DNA of 64,000 bases from Actinoplanes cyaneus (lineage in GTDB: Bacteria; Actinomycetota; Actinomycetes; Mycobacteriales; Micromonosporaceae): contig NZ_BOMH01000045.1 in NCBI RefSeq assembly GCF_016862095.1, positions 166,620 through 230,619 on the forward strand, read 5' to 3'. Shown here piece after piece: positions 1-6,851 of the stretch. Within the stretch, counting starts at the first letter, position 1. The number at the start of each line of letters is the position of its first letter. Below the pieces are notes generated by a model. The model was not told the origin of the DNA. It worked only from the letters and a program-made list of their open reading frames with translations, and did no database searches. The translations under genes and the position numbers were made by a program.

Positions 1-600
1 CAGCTCGGCGGTGATCGCCAGGACCAGGGCGACCGAGGCCGCCAGGCGGAAACCGGTGAAGACGTACGGCAGGGCGGTCGGCCACAGCACGTACCGCACC
101 CGGCCCCACGCGGAGAACCGGAAGCTGCGCGCGGTCTCCTCGGCGACCGGGTCGACGTCCGCGACGCCGTACAGCACCTGGACCAGGACCTGCCAGAACG
201 AGGCGTAGCAGACGAGCAGCAGGGTGGAGCCCAGGTCGGTGCCGTAGAGCAGCACCGCGAGCGGGATCAGCGCCACCGAGGGGATCGGTCGCAGGAACTC
301 CACCGTGGACGCGGTCAGCGCGCGCAGCACCGGCACCGATCCGATCACCAGGCCGGCGAGCACCCCGGCGACGACCGCGATGAGCAGGCCGGCCGCCCAG
401 GCGTACAGCGTGTCGCCGAGCGACTGCCAGAACACGGCGGTGCTCACCTCGTCGGCCAGCGCGGACGCTATCCGGCTGGTCGGCGGCAGGAACCGCTCGT
501 CGACCAGGCCGAGCCGCGGCAGCAGTTCGAGAAGGAGAAGCAACCCGGCCAGCCCGGCGGAGCCGAGCAGGACCGGGTTGCCACGACGAGCGGAGGTCAC
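1..600 (-). CDS. ABC transporter permease, SsuC/TauC-like (partial)
   Basis: Inner-membrane permease of an importer in the nitrate/sulfonate/taurine class. I translated it directly: GTG start at 600, 200 codons visible, C-terminus beyond the left edge. The visible part has hydrophobic segments and an EAA-type cytoplasmic loop (ETARSFRFSAWGRVRY followed by LPYVFTGFRL), which contacts the ATPase in this family. The start codon overlaps the stop of the binding-protein gene (GTGA), so the two are translationally coupled. The ATPase gene would be expected further left. The substrate cannot be read from sequence. Confidence 0.85.
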   Translation of the reverse strand, partial: MTSARRGNPVLLGSAGLAGLLLLLELLPRLGLVDERFLPPTSRIASALADEVSTAVFWQSLGDTLYAWAAGLLIAVVAGVLAGLVIGSVPVLRALTASTVEFLRPIPSVALIPLAVLLYGTDLGSTLLLVCYASFWQVLVQVLYGVADVDPVAEETARSFRFSAWGRVRYVLWPTALPYVFTGFRLAASVALVLAITAEL

Positions 601-1565
601 GGCAGCAGCTTGCCCAGGTCCGGAGAGCTGGCGAAGATGCCGTCCTTGGTGCCGAGGTCCGCCAGCGTCTGCACGGACGCCTTGTTGATCTCGACGGGCC
701 ACTTCGGCAGCACCACGGCGGCCCGGGTCTTGTCGTCGATCTTGGTGTAGGTGCTCAGGATCTGCCGCACCTCGTCCGGGTGGGCGTCCGAGTAGGTCAG
801 CGACTCGTTGATCGCCTCGGTGAAGCGCTTGACCAGGTCGGGCTTGTCGGCGATCAGCTTCTGCGAGGTGAAGTATGCCGCGACGTTCAGCTTCGGGTCG
901 ACGTCCACGTAGGTCGAGGCGATCTCCGTACCACCGGTCGCCTTGATCGCGGAGAGCTGCGGCTCGACGACCCACGCGGCGTCGATGTCGCCCTTCTCCA
1001 GCGCGGCCTGCATGTTCGGGAACGGCATCTCGACGAAGTTGACGGCCTTGTCGTCGCCGCCGGCCTTGCGGACCGAGTTGCGGGTCGCGGTGTCACCGAT
1101 GTTCTTCAGCGTGTTCACCGAGACCTTCTTGCCGACCAGGTCCTTGGCGGTCTTGATCGGGCTGCCGGCCTTGACGACCAGGGCGCCGAAGTCCTTGCCC
1201 TGCTCGCCGGTCGTCGAGACGCCGGCGGCGATCGCCTTCACCGGCACGTTCTTGGTCTGCGCGATCATCAGGGAGGTCAGATTGGAGAACCCGAACTGGA
1301 ACTGGTTGCTGACCACGCCGGGCACGATCGCCGCGCCGCCCTGACCGGCCTCCAGCTTGAGCTCGATGTTGCGTGACTTGAAGAAGCCCTTCGACTGGCC
1401 CAGGTAGATCGGGGCCACGTCGATGATCGGGATGACCCCGACCGTCACGTTGTCCACGCCCCCGGAGGAACCGCCGGAGCTGCTCGAGTCCTTGTCCGAA
1501 CCGCAGGCCGCGACCGAGCTGGCCACCAGCGCCAGTGCCAGGCCCGCGATCAAACGCCGCCGCAT
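597..1565 (-). CDS. ABC transporter substrate-binding lipoprotein (NMT1/SsuA-like)
   Basis: Extracytoplasmic solute-binding protein of 322 residues that feeds the permease encoded next to it. It has a lipoprotein signal with lipobox VAAC (Cys about residue 21), then a Ser/Gly-rich linker and a periplasmic-binding fold of the NMT1/SsuA type: VGVIPIIDVAPIYLGQSKGFF is the usual first strand and helix, and KDLVGKKVSVN is the typical second-lobe entry. Length is normal. It is divergent from an IclR regulator across about 100 bp carrying a palindrome, so control by that regulator is likely (inference). Family members bind sulfonates, pyrimidines or aromatic acids; I cannot choose. Confidence 0.88.
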   Translation of the reverse strand: MRRRLIAGLALALVASSVAACGSDKDSSSSGGSSGGVDNVTVGVIPIIDVAPIYLGQSKGFFKSRNIELKLEAGQGGAAIVPGVVSNQFQFGFSNLTSLMIAQTKNVPVKAIAAGVSTTGEQGKDFGALVVKAGSPIKTAKDLVGKKVSVNTLKNIGDTATRNSVRKAGGDDKAVNFVEMPFPNMQAALEKGDIDAAWVVEPQLSAIKATGGTEIASTYVDVDPKLNVAAYFTSQKLIADKPDLVKRFTEAINESLTYSDAHPDEVRQILSTYTKIDDKTRAAVVLPKWPVEINKASVQTLADLGTKDGIFASSPDLGKLLP

Positions 1566-1606
1566 AATCTATTCCTCCGTAGAAGGTGTGCGCATAACGA
1601 ACGGAA

Positions 1607-1621
1607 GTTCTCAAAGAGAAC
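1607..1621. promoter_or_regulatory. palindromic operator candidate (IclR type)
   Basis: GTTCTC-AAA-GAGAAC is a perfect 6-bp inverted repeat with a 3-bp centre. It lies between the divergent importer and IclR genes. Size and GTTC/GAAC half-sites resemble IclR-family operators, and similar sites occur near the other two IclR genes of this window. Confidence 0.5.
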
Positions 1622-1668
1622 GCTAGGATGTGGCTCGTGTCACGTCAACGATTTGGATCGATCATCCG

Positions 1669-2457
1669 ATGACGCGGGAACCGTACTACGTCCAATCGCT
1701 GGAGCGAGGGCTCGCAGTTATCCGTGCATTTGACGCGGAACACCGCGAACTGACCCTCAGCGACGTGGCCCGCCAGTGTGGACTGACCCGTGCCGCCGCC
1801 CGCCGATTCCTGCTGACCCTGACCGATCTCGGCTATGTGCGCACCGACGGCCGACTCTTCTCGCTGACCCCTCGCGTGCTCGAGCTGGGCTACGCCTTCC
1901 TCGGTGGCCTGACCCTGCCCGAGGTGGCCGAGCCGCACATGGAACGCCTGGTCGGCGAGGTCCGCGAGTCGTGCTCCCTGTCCGTTCTGGACGGCGATGA
2001 CATCGTCTACGTCAGTCGCGTGCCGACCAGCCGGATCATGCGCGTCTCGATCAACGTCGGAACCCGATTTCCCGCGTACGCGACGTCGATGGGCCGCGTC
2101 CTGCTGGCCGCCCTGCCGGCACCTTACCTCGACGCTTACCTGGACCGCGCCAAGCTCGAGCCGCTCACCGACCGGACGATCTGCTCACCCGGTGCCCTCA
2201 GGGAGGAGCTTCTGCGCGTACGCGAGGACGGGCACTCGATCGTCGATCAGGAGCTGGAGGAGGGTCTGCGGGCGATCGCCGCCCCGATCCGCGACCGTTC
2301 CGGGGCAGCCGCCGGCGCGCTCAACATCTCCGTCCACGCGGCCCGCGCGACCGTCGGCACCATCCGGGAGCGCCTGCTCCCACCGCTGCTCGCCGCCACC
2401 GCGGCCATCGAGGCCGACCTGCGTATCGCCGCCCCGCGCCACCCCACGGACCGGTAG
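1669..2457 (+). CDS. IclR-family transcriptional regulator (PcaR/PobR-like branch)
   Basis: DNA-binding regulator with an N-terminal winged helix (YYVQSLERGLAVIRAF, recognition helix near GLTRAAARRFLL) and a C-terminal effector domain. The segment FPAYATSMGRVLLA is characteristic of the branch that controls aromatic-acid (pca, pob, cat) genes. I chose the ATG at 1669, which gives the usual short N-terminus (262 residues); an in-frame GTG at 1630 would add 13 residues. Neither has a strong ribosome site. It is divergent from the binding-protein gene with a palindrome between, so it probably controls the importer. The effector is unknown. Confidence 0.88.
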   Translation: MTREPYYVQSLERGLAVIRAFDAEHRELTLSDVARQCGLTRAAARRFLLTLTDLGYVRTDGRLFSLTPRVLELGYAFLGGLTLPEVAEPHMERLVGEVRESCSLSVLDGDDIVYVSRVPTSRIMRVSINVGTRFPAYATSMGRVLLAALPAPYLDAYLDRAKLEPLTDRTICSPGALREELLRVREDGHSIVDQELEEGLRAIAAPIRDRSGAAAGALNISVHAARATVGTIRERLLPPLLAATAAIEADLRIAAPRHPTDR

Positions 2458-2595
2458 ATATTCACAGGTGTGGTTTTGGCCACTCACGCCCGTACAGTGG
2501 ACCGAATTTGATCGGGCTCCTGACGTTTGACGTGTGGAAAGTTGCAGCCGGATCGAACCCGTTCGATGATGGGCGCCTGAGGGGAGGCGTCAACA

Positions 2596-3999
2596 ATGTC
2601 CCTGTTATCTGCGCTCGATCACAAACACACCGTCGCACCTGAGGGTTACAGCCGGTGGTTGATCCCACCGGCGGCGCTCGCCGTGCACCTCTGCATCGGC
2701 CAGGTCTACGCCACCAGCGTCTACAAGAACTCGTTCATCGCCCACTTCGACGCCAGCCAGACCGCGATCGGCGTCATCTTCAGCATCGCGATCGTCATGC
2801 TGGGACTCTCCGCCGCGATCGGCGGCACCTGGGTGGAACGCAACGGCCCGCGCAAGGCCATGTTCGTCTCCGCCTGCTTCTGGGCCGCCGGCTTCCTGGT
2901 CAGCGCGCTCGGCATCGGCACCGGCCAGCTGTGGCTCGTCTATCTCGGGTACGGCGTGCTCGGCGGCATCGGGCTCGGCATCGGCTACATCTCGCCGGTC
3001 TCCACGCTGATCAAATGGTTCCCGGACCGTCCCGGCCTGGCCACCGGCCTGGCGATCATGGGGTTCGGCGGCGGCGCACTGATCGCCAGCCCGGCATCGC
3101 GGCAACTGCTGTCGTACTACGACTCCGGCTACGACCCCACCGTGTCCACCTCCGTCGCGGACGGTCACGCCCTGGTCCTGCTCTTCCTCACGCTCGGTAT
3201 CGGGTACTTCCTGATCATGATGTTCGGCGTCGCCAACATCCGCGTGCCCGCGCCCGGCTGGCGCCCGGCCGGCTGGGACCCGGCGGCGGTGAAGGCCAAG
3301 CCGCTGGTCACCACCGCCCAGGTGTCGGCCGCCAACGCGATCAGGTCCCGCTCGTTCTGGCTGCTCTGGATCGTGCTCTTCTGCAACGTGACGGCCGGCA
3401 TCGGCATCCTCGAACAGGCCAGCCCGATGATCCAGGACTTCTTCCGCGTCGACGGCAAGTCCGCTGTCGCGGTCGCCGCCGCGGGCGGATTCGTCGGCGT
3501 CCTGTCCCTGTTCAACATGGCCGGCCGATTCGCCTGGTCGTCGACGTCCGACCTGATCGGCCGCAAGCCCGTCTACATGCTGTACCTGGGTGTCGGCATG
3601 GTCATGTACCTGCTCCTGGCCACGATCGGCGACTCCGCGATCCCGCTCTTCGTCCTGCTCGCCGGCGTGATCCTGTCGTTCTACGGCGGCGGCTTCGCCA
3701 CCGTCCCGGCCTACCTGCGCGACCTGTTCGGCACCTACCAGGTCGGCGCGATCCACGGCCGCCTGCTCACCGCCTGGTCAGCGGCCGGCGTCGCAGGCCC
3801 GCTGATCGTCAACGGCTTCCTCGACGCCGAGGGCAAACCCGGCACGCTGACCTCGTCGGCCTACCAGCCCGCCCTGCTCACCATGGTCGGCGTCCTGGCC
3901 GTCGGCTTCCTCGCCAACCTGCTGATCCGCCCGGTCCCCCCGTCCTTGCACGAGCCGGCCACCACGGAGACCGCCTTCGAGAAGGAGGCCGCGGCATGA
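2596..3999 (+). CDS. OFA-family MFS transporter (oxalate:formate antiporter type)
   Basis: Twelve-helix major facilitator protein of 467 residues in the oxalate/formate antiporter (OFA) family. Family signs: the N-terminus YSRWLIPPAALAVHLCIGQVYATSVY, a first-loop NGPRKAMF motif in place of the usual MFS motif A, and GYISPVSTLIKWFPDRPGLATG in helix 4-5. A ribosome site GGGGAGG precedes the ATG. The stop overlaps the start of a 31-residue membrane peptide (ATGA). The OFA family exports or exchanges small carboxylates; many actinobacterial members are not proven oxalate carriers, and there is no oxalate decarboxylase here to support that substrate. Confidence 0.88.
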   Translation: MSLLSALDHKHTVAPEGYSRWLIPPAALAVHLCIGQVYATSVYKNSFIAHFDASQTAIGVIFSIAIVMLGLSAAIGGTWVERNGPRKAMFVSACFWAAGFLVSALGIGTGQLWLVYLGYGVLGGIGLGIGYISPVSTLIKWFPDRPGLATGLAIMGFGGGALIASPASRQLLSYYDSGYDPTVSTSVADGHALVLLFLTLGIGYFLIMMFGVANIRVPAPGWRPAGWDPAAVKAKPLVTTAQVSAANAIRSRSFWLLWIVLFCNVTAGIGILEQASPMIQDFFRVDGKSAVAVAAAGGFVGVLSLFNMAGRFAWSSTSDLIGRKPVYMLYLGVGMVMYLLLATIGDSAIPLFVLLAGVILSFYGGGFATVPAYLRDLFGTYQVGAIHGRLLTAWSAAGVAGPLIVNGFLDAEGKPGTLTSSAYQPALLTMVGVLAVGFLANLLIRPVPPSLHEPATTETAFEKEAAA

Positions 4000-4091
4000 A
4001 CGCCCGCCTGGCCGTTTCCTGGCTCCTGGTAGCCATCCTCCTCGGCTACGGAGTGATCCAGACCGCCATCACCGCCGCCAAACTCTTCTGA
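3996..4091 (+). CDS. MFS transporter small subunit (31 aa, one membrane helix)
   Basis: A 31-residue peptide, MNARLAVSWLL... ending TAAKLF, made almost wholly of one transmembrane helix. Its ATG overlaps the stop of the OFA transporter. Peptides like this directly after OFA-family genes are a recurring arrangement in bacteria and are annotated as small subunits of the transporter; the role is not well defined. The coupling and the hydrophobic composition support it as a real gene despite its size. Confidence 0.7.
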   Translation: MNARLAVSWLLVAILLGYGVIQTAITAAKLF

Positions 4092-4153
4092 TCGTGAGCC
4101 GCGCACCTCCCCGCCCAGTCAGCGAGGTGCGCAACCCGTCCTTACCTGGCTTT

Positions 4154-4189
4154 TTGCATAACCTGCAAGGTATCGTGCAGGTTATGCAA
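4154..4189. promoter_or_regulatory. 36-bp perfect inverted repeat overlapping the HTH-nucleotidyltransferase start
   Basis: Arms TTGCATAACCTGCA and TGCAGGTTATGCAA (14 bp each, no mismatch) are separated by AGGTATCG. The ATG at 4184 lies inside the right arm and a TATCGT -10-like hexamer sits in the spacer, so the transcript is probably leaderless and a bound repressor would cover the promoter. The protein made has its own winged helix, so autoregulation is the simplest reading. Confidence 0.75.
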
Positions 4190-4786
4190 CGACCTCGGTC
4201 GCAGCTGCTGCCGCTTCTGCGTTCGCCGTTTCTGGGCGAGCTGCTGGCCTGGCTGTATCTACATCCCGAGACGGACTACTCGGTGACCGAACTTGCTGAG
4301 ATCTTGCGTGTCTCGACTTCCACCGTCAGCAGGGAAGCCGGGCATCTCGCGAAAGTCGGCCTGCTCATCGAGACGCGACGGGGCAACCTCCGCCTCCTGC
4401 GGGCCGCCACCGACCATCGGCTGGCCCGCCCGCTCACCGAACTGCTCGCGCTGACCTACGGCCCCGCGGCGGTGCTCGGCGACGTGCTTCGCTCGCTGGA
4501 CGGGGTCGAGGAGGCGTACATCTACGGGTCCTGGGCCGCTCGCTATGCCGGTGAGCCCGGCCCGCCGCCGCGGGACGTCGACGTGCTCGTGGTCGGAGAC
4601 GTGGACGAGGACGATCTGGCCGACCGCGCCCGTGTGGCGGAGCGTCGACTGGGCCGCGAGGTCAATGCGCACCGGGTGTCCGTCGACGCCTGGCGATCCT
4701 CCGGCGAAGATCCCTTCCTGGGATCGGTGCGGTCCCGTCCGCTCTACACCATTGGAGACGGTGATGAGGTGGCAGCAGGGCCGTGA
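4184..4786 (+). CDS. winged-helix-nucleotidyltransferase fusion (MNT-type)
   Basis: A 200-residue protein with an N-terminal ArsR/MarR-like winged helix (YSVTELAEILRVSTSTVSREAGHL) and a C-terminal minimal nucleotidyltransferase domain with the family motif GSWAARYAG followed by DVDVLVVG (GS...DxD metal-binding strand). The ATG at 4184 is chosen because it lies within the operator; the open frame extends to 4094 but would run through the palindrome. Its 3' end overlaps the following HEPN gene by 23 bp. Known MNT-HEPN pairs are toxin-antitoxin modules in which MNT adenylylates the HEPN partner. The added DNA-binding domain suggests it is also the repressor. Confidence 0.82.
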   Translation: MQRPRSQLLPLLRSPFLGELLAWLYLHPETDYSVTELAEILRVSTSTVSREAGHLAKVGLLIETRRGNLRLLRAATDHRLARPLTELLALTYGPAAVLGDVLRSLDGVEEAYIYGSWAARYAGEPGPPPRDVDVLVVGDVDEDDLADRARVAERRLGREVNAHRVSVDAWRSSGEDPFLGSVRSRPLYTIGDGDEVAAGP

Positions 4787-5228
4787 GTTCGTCGACGGCA
4801 TGGTCGCCCGAGGTGAGTTGGAGCGGGTCCCGGCCAGTCGGGAACATGCCGATCTGCTGCTCGCGCAAGCTCGCCGCCACCTCGCCTCGGCTGAGGCGAT
4901 CGCCTTTGGCGATCCGGCCGGCGGTTATCAGTTGCTCTACGACGCGGCCCGCAAGGCGTTGGCCGCGGTTCTGGGGAATCAGGGCTTGCGGGCCACCAGC
5001 CGGGGCGGCCACATCGCGGTGCGCGAGGCTGTCGCGGCCCAGCTCGACCCGCCGCTCGGTGCTGTTCTTCGCCCCTTCGACCGCATGCGCCGACGCCGCA
5101 ATCAGTTGGAGTACCCCTCCGCTGCATCTCCGGTGATCACACCGGAAGAGGTCACGCGCGACCTTCCCGGGGTCGAGGAGATCGTCGCGGTCGCGGCAAA
5201 GGTTCTGGACCAGATGAGCCCGTTCTAG
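4764..5228 (+). CDS. HEPN-domain protein, partner of the nucleotidyltransferase
   Basis: All-helical HEPN protein of 154 residues. Helix 1 has EHADLLLAQARRHLASAEAI, helix 2 GGYQLLYDAARKALAAVL, and the motif region is RMRRRRNQLEYP. In ribonuclease HEPN toxins the motif is Rx4-6H; here the expected His position is Tyr (RNQLEY), so nuclease activity is doubtful. The start overlaps the end of the upstream gene by 23 bp, meaning co-translation. The ATG at 4764 is used; earlier in-frame starts would lie deep inside the upstream gene. Likely role: the second member of an MNT-HEPN pair, possibly a substrate-binding accessory rather than an RNase. Confidence 0.8.
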   Translation: MRWQQGREFVDGMVARGELERVPASREHADLLLAQARRHLASAEAIAFGDPAGGYQLLYDAARKALAAVLGNQGLRATSRGGHIAVREAVAAQLDPPLGAVLRPFDRMRRRRNQLEYPSAASPVITPEEVTRDLPGVEEIVAVAAKVLDQMSPF

Positions 5229-5257
5229 ATTTCGCCGCTGATTATTACGCTCTGCAT

Positions 5258-5950
5258 GTGCGTGGCTACTCTGACTTGTCGATCCATCCTCGCGTCGGTC
5301 TCTTCGCCTACGTGCCGGAGCGAGAGTGGCGCAGTATCTGTGCCGCCGGGATCTCAGTGCAGTTCCAGCCGAGTTCGGTGCTTCTACGGCAGGGCGATCC
5401 GACCGAGCATGTCCATGTCATCGTCGCGGGCTGCGTGAAGGCGACCCGTTGCGAAGTTGACGGTAGTCAGGCGCTGCTGACACTGCGCGCGGCGGGAGAC
5501 GTGGTCGGCGACATGTCCGCTGTCGATCGGCGCCCTCGCTCAGCCACGGTCACCGCCTTGACCGAGGTCATCACCTACTGGCTGAGCGGTGAGCAGTTTC
5601 GTCGTTTCCTCGCCCGCCCAGCGATGGCGGCCGGCTTCGCGGCCTACACCGTAGGACGGCTCAGGGAGTCCGACCGGCAGCGGACCGAGATGGCCGTTCT
5701 TCCCGTTCGGCAACGTCTGGCCCGGACGCTGATGCGCCTCAACCGAGAGGGCAGCCGTGCCTCGGGCCGTCTGCCGATCAGGCTTCCGCAGCGGGAATTG
5801 GCCGAGCTCATCGGCGCCTCCCGGAACGCTGTCGTGGCCGAGCTCGCTGCCCTTCGGGCCCAAGGCATCGTGGTGACCCGTCGGCGCGAGACCGAGGTCG
5901 TCGACCTCGAACGCCTTGCCCGCCTGGCCGACGAGCCGAGAGTGGACTGA
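5258..5950 (+). CDS. Crp/Fnr-family transcriptional regulator
   Basis: A 230-residue regulator with an N-terminal cyclic-nucleotide-binding-like beta barrel (VLLRQGDPTEHVHVIVAGCVK; GDVVGDMSAVDRRPRSATVTA in place of the phosphate-binding cassette) and a C-terminal Crp-type winged helix (LPQRELAELIGASRNAVVAELAAL). The barrel keeps the G-D-M...R-R-SATV pattern of real cNMP binders. It starts at GTG 5258, 29 bp after the HEPN gene. The next gene resembles a nucleotidyl cyclase, so a ligand made by the neighbour is an attractive inference. Confidence 0.88.
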   Translation: MRGYSDLSIHPRVGLFAYVPEREWRSICAAGISVQFQPSSVLLRQGDPTEHVHVIVAGCVKATRCEVDGSQALLTLRAAGDVVGDMSAVDRRPRSATVTALTEVITYWLSGEQFRRFLARPAMAAGFAAYTVGRLRESDRQRTEMAVLPVRQRLARTLMRLNREGSRASGRLPIRLPQRELAELIGASRNAVVAELAALRAQGIVVTRRRETEVVDLERLARLADEPRVD

Positions 5951-6047
5951 CGTCTCTGTCACATCGCGAGCGCCCAGAAATGTGCAGACCTTCGGTGGCC
6001 CGGGCCGGACGCTGACGGATGTCCAGCCATCCACAGGAGGGAATGTC

Positions 6048-6851
6048 GTGGATCCGTTCGCGCAGACTGTCGACCTGCCGCCGTACCGGGCGATCCTGGC
6101 CGTAGACGCCAAGGACTTCACCGCCCAGCCCAGCATCTCGCACCAGCCCATGAGCAGTACCATCCTGGACCTCGTCGGAGACGCTCTCGCCCGGACCGGA
6201 TTGCAAGCCGAGTGGAGCCGCCCGGCATTTCTCGGCCCGACCGGAGACGGATTCGCCGTCGGGCTGCCGCCGCGGGTACTGCCCCATCTGGCATATCCCT
6301 TCGCCAGACTCTTGCAGGAGCGTCTCGCCGAGCACAACCGCACGATCCGGGTCGGCCAGCCGCGAATTCGCCTGCGAGTCAGCGTCAATGTCGGGCCGCT
6401 GCCCGCCGATCCCGAGGACCCGCACTGGACCGGTAACGGAACCGTGCGCAACGACACCCATCGGCTGCTCGACTCGAAACCGGTCAAGGCCATTCTGGCT
6501 GCGGCCAGCGAGCAGGTGACCCATGCCGCCTTCATCTTCAGTGACCGGGTCTATCAGGACGTGGTGGTCGCCGGCTACAGCGAGCTTCACCCGGACCGTT
6601 GCATCGAGGTGCCGGCCACCGTCGACGGGAAGAACTTCGCCCAGCGTGCCTGGCTCTACGTCCCGGAGATCTCCGGCAACCTGCTCGGCACTGCCTCCTT
6701 GGCACCGGACCCGGACCCGGATCCGGTCACGGAGCCGACGGCTGAGGGGCACCCGACGGCGAGTGTGGAAGGTCCTCAGGTCAGACGGAACTGGGGCCAG
6801 GTCGCCACCACAGTCGAGACGATGACTCAGAATCCCGGGAGCACCCGATGA
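6048..6851 (+). CDS. nucleotidyl-cyclase-like protein with C-terminal RN-x-GQVA peptide
   Basis: A 267-residue protein. The first half looks like a class III nucleotidyl cyclase/GGDEF palm: AILAVDAKDFTA holds the first metal-site Asp on strand 1, and PTGDGFAVGLP is the strand 2-3 hairpin with the second Asp; RLRVSVNVGPL would be the core strand after it. An Asp/Pro-rich linker follows (about residues 222-230), and the last residues carry VRRNWGQVATTVETM. GTG at 6048 is preceded by GGAGG at 6036-6040; the frame is open further upstream. The stop overlaps the next ATG (ATGA). Assignment rests on motif reading only; catalytic activity is unproven. Confidence 0.6.
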   Translation: MDPFAQTVDLPPYRAILAVDAKDFTAQPSISHQPMSSTILDLVGDALARTGLQAEWSRPAFLGPTGDGFAVGLPPRVLPHLAYPFARLLQERLAEHNRTIRVGQPRIRLRVSVNVGPLPADPEDPHWTGNGTVRNDTHRLLDSKPVKAILAAASEQVTHAAFIFSDRVYQDVVVAGYSELHPDRCIEVPATVDGKNFAQRAWLYVPEISGNLLGTASLAPDPDPDPVTEPTAEGHPTASVEGPQVRRNWGQVATTVETMTQNPGSTR

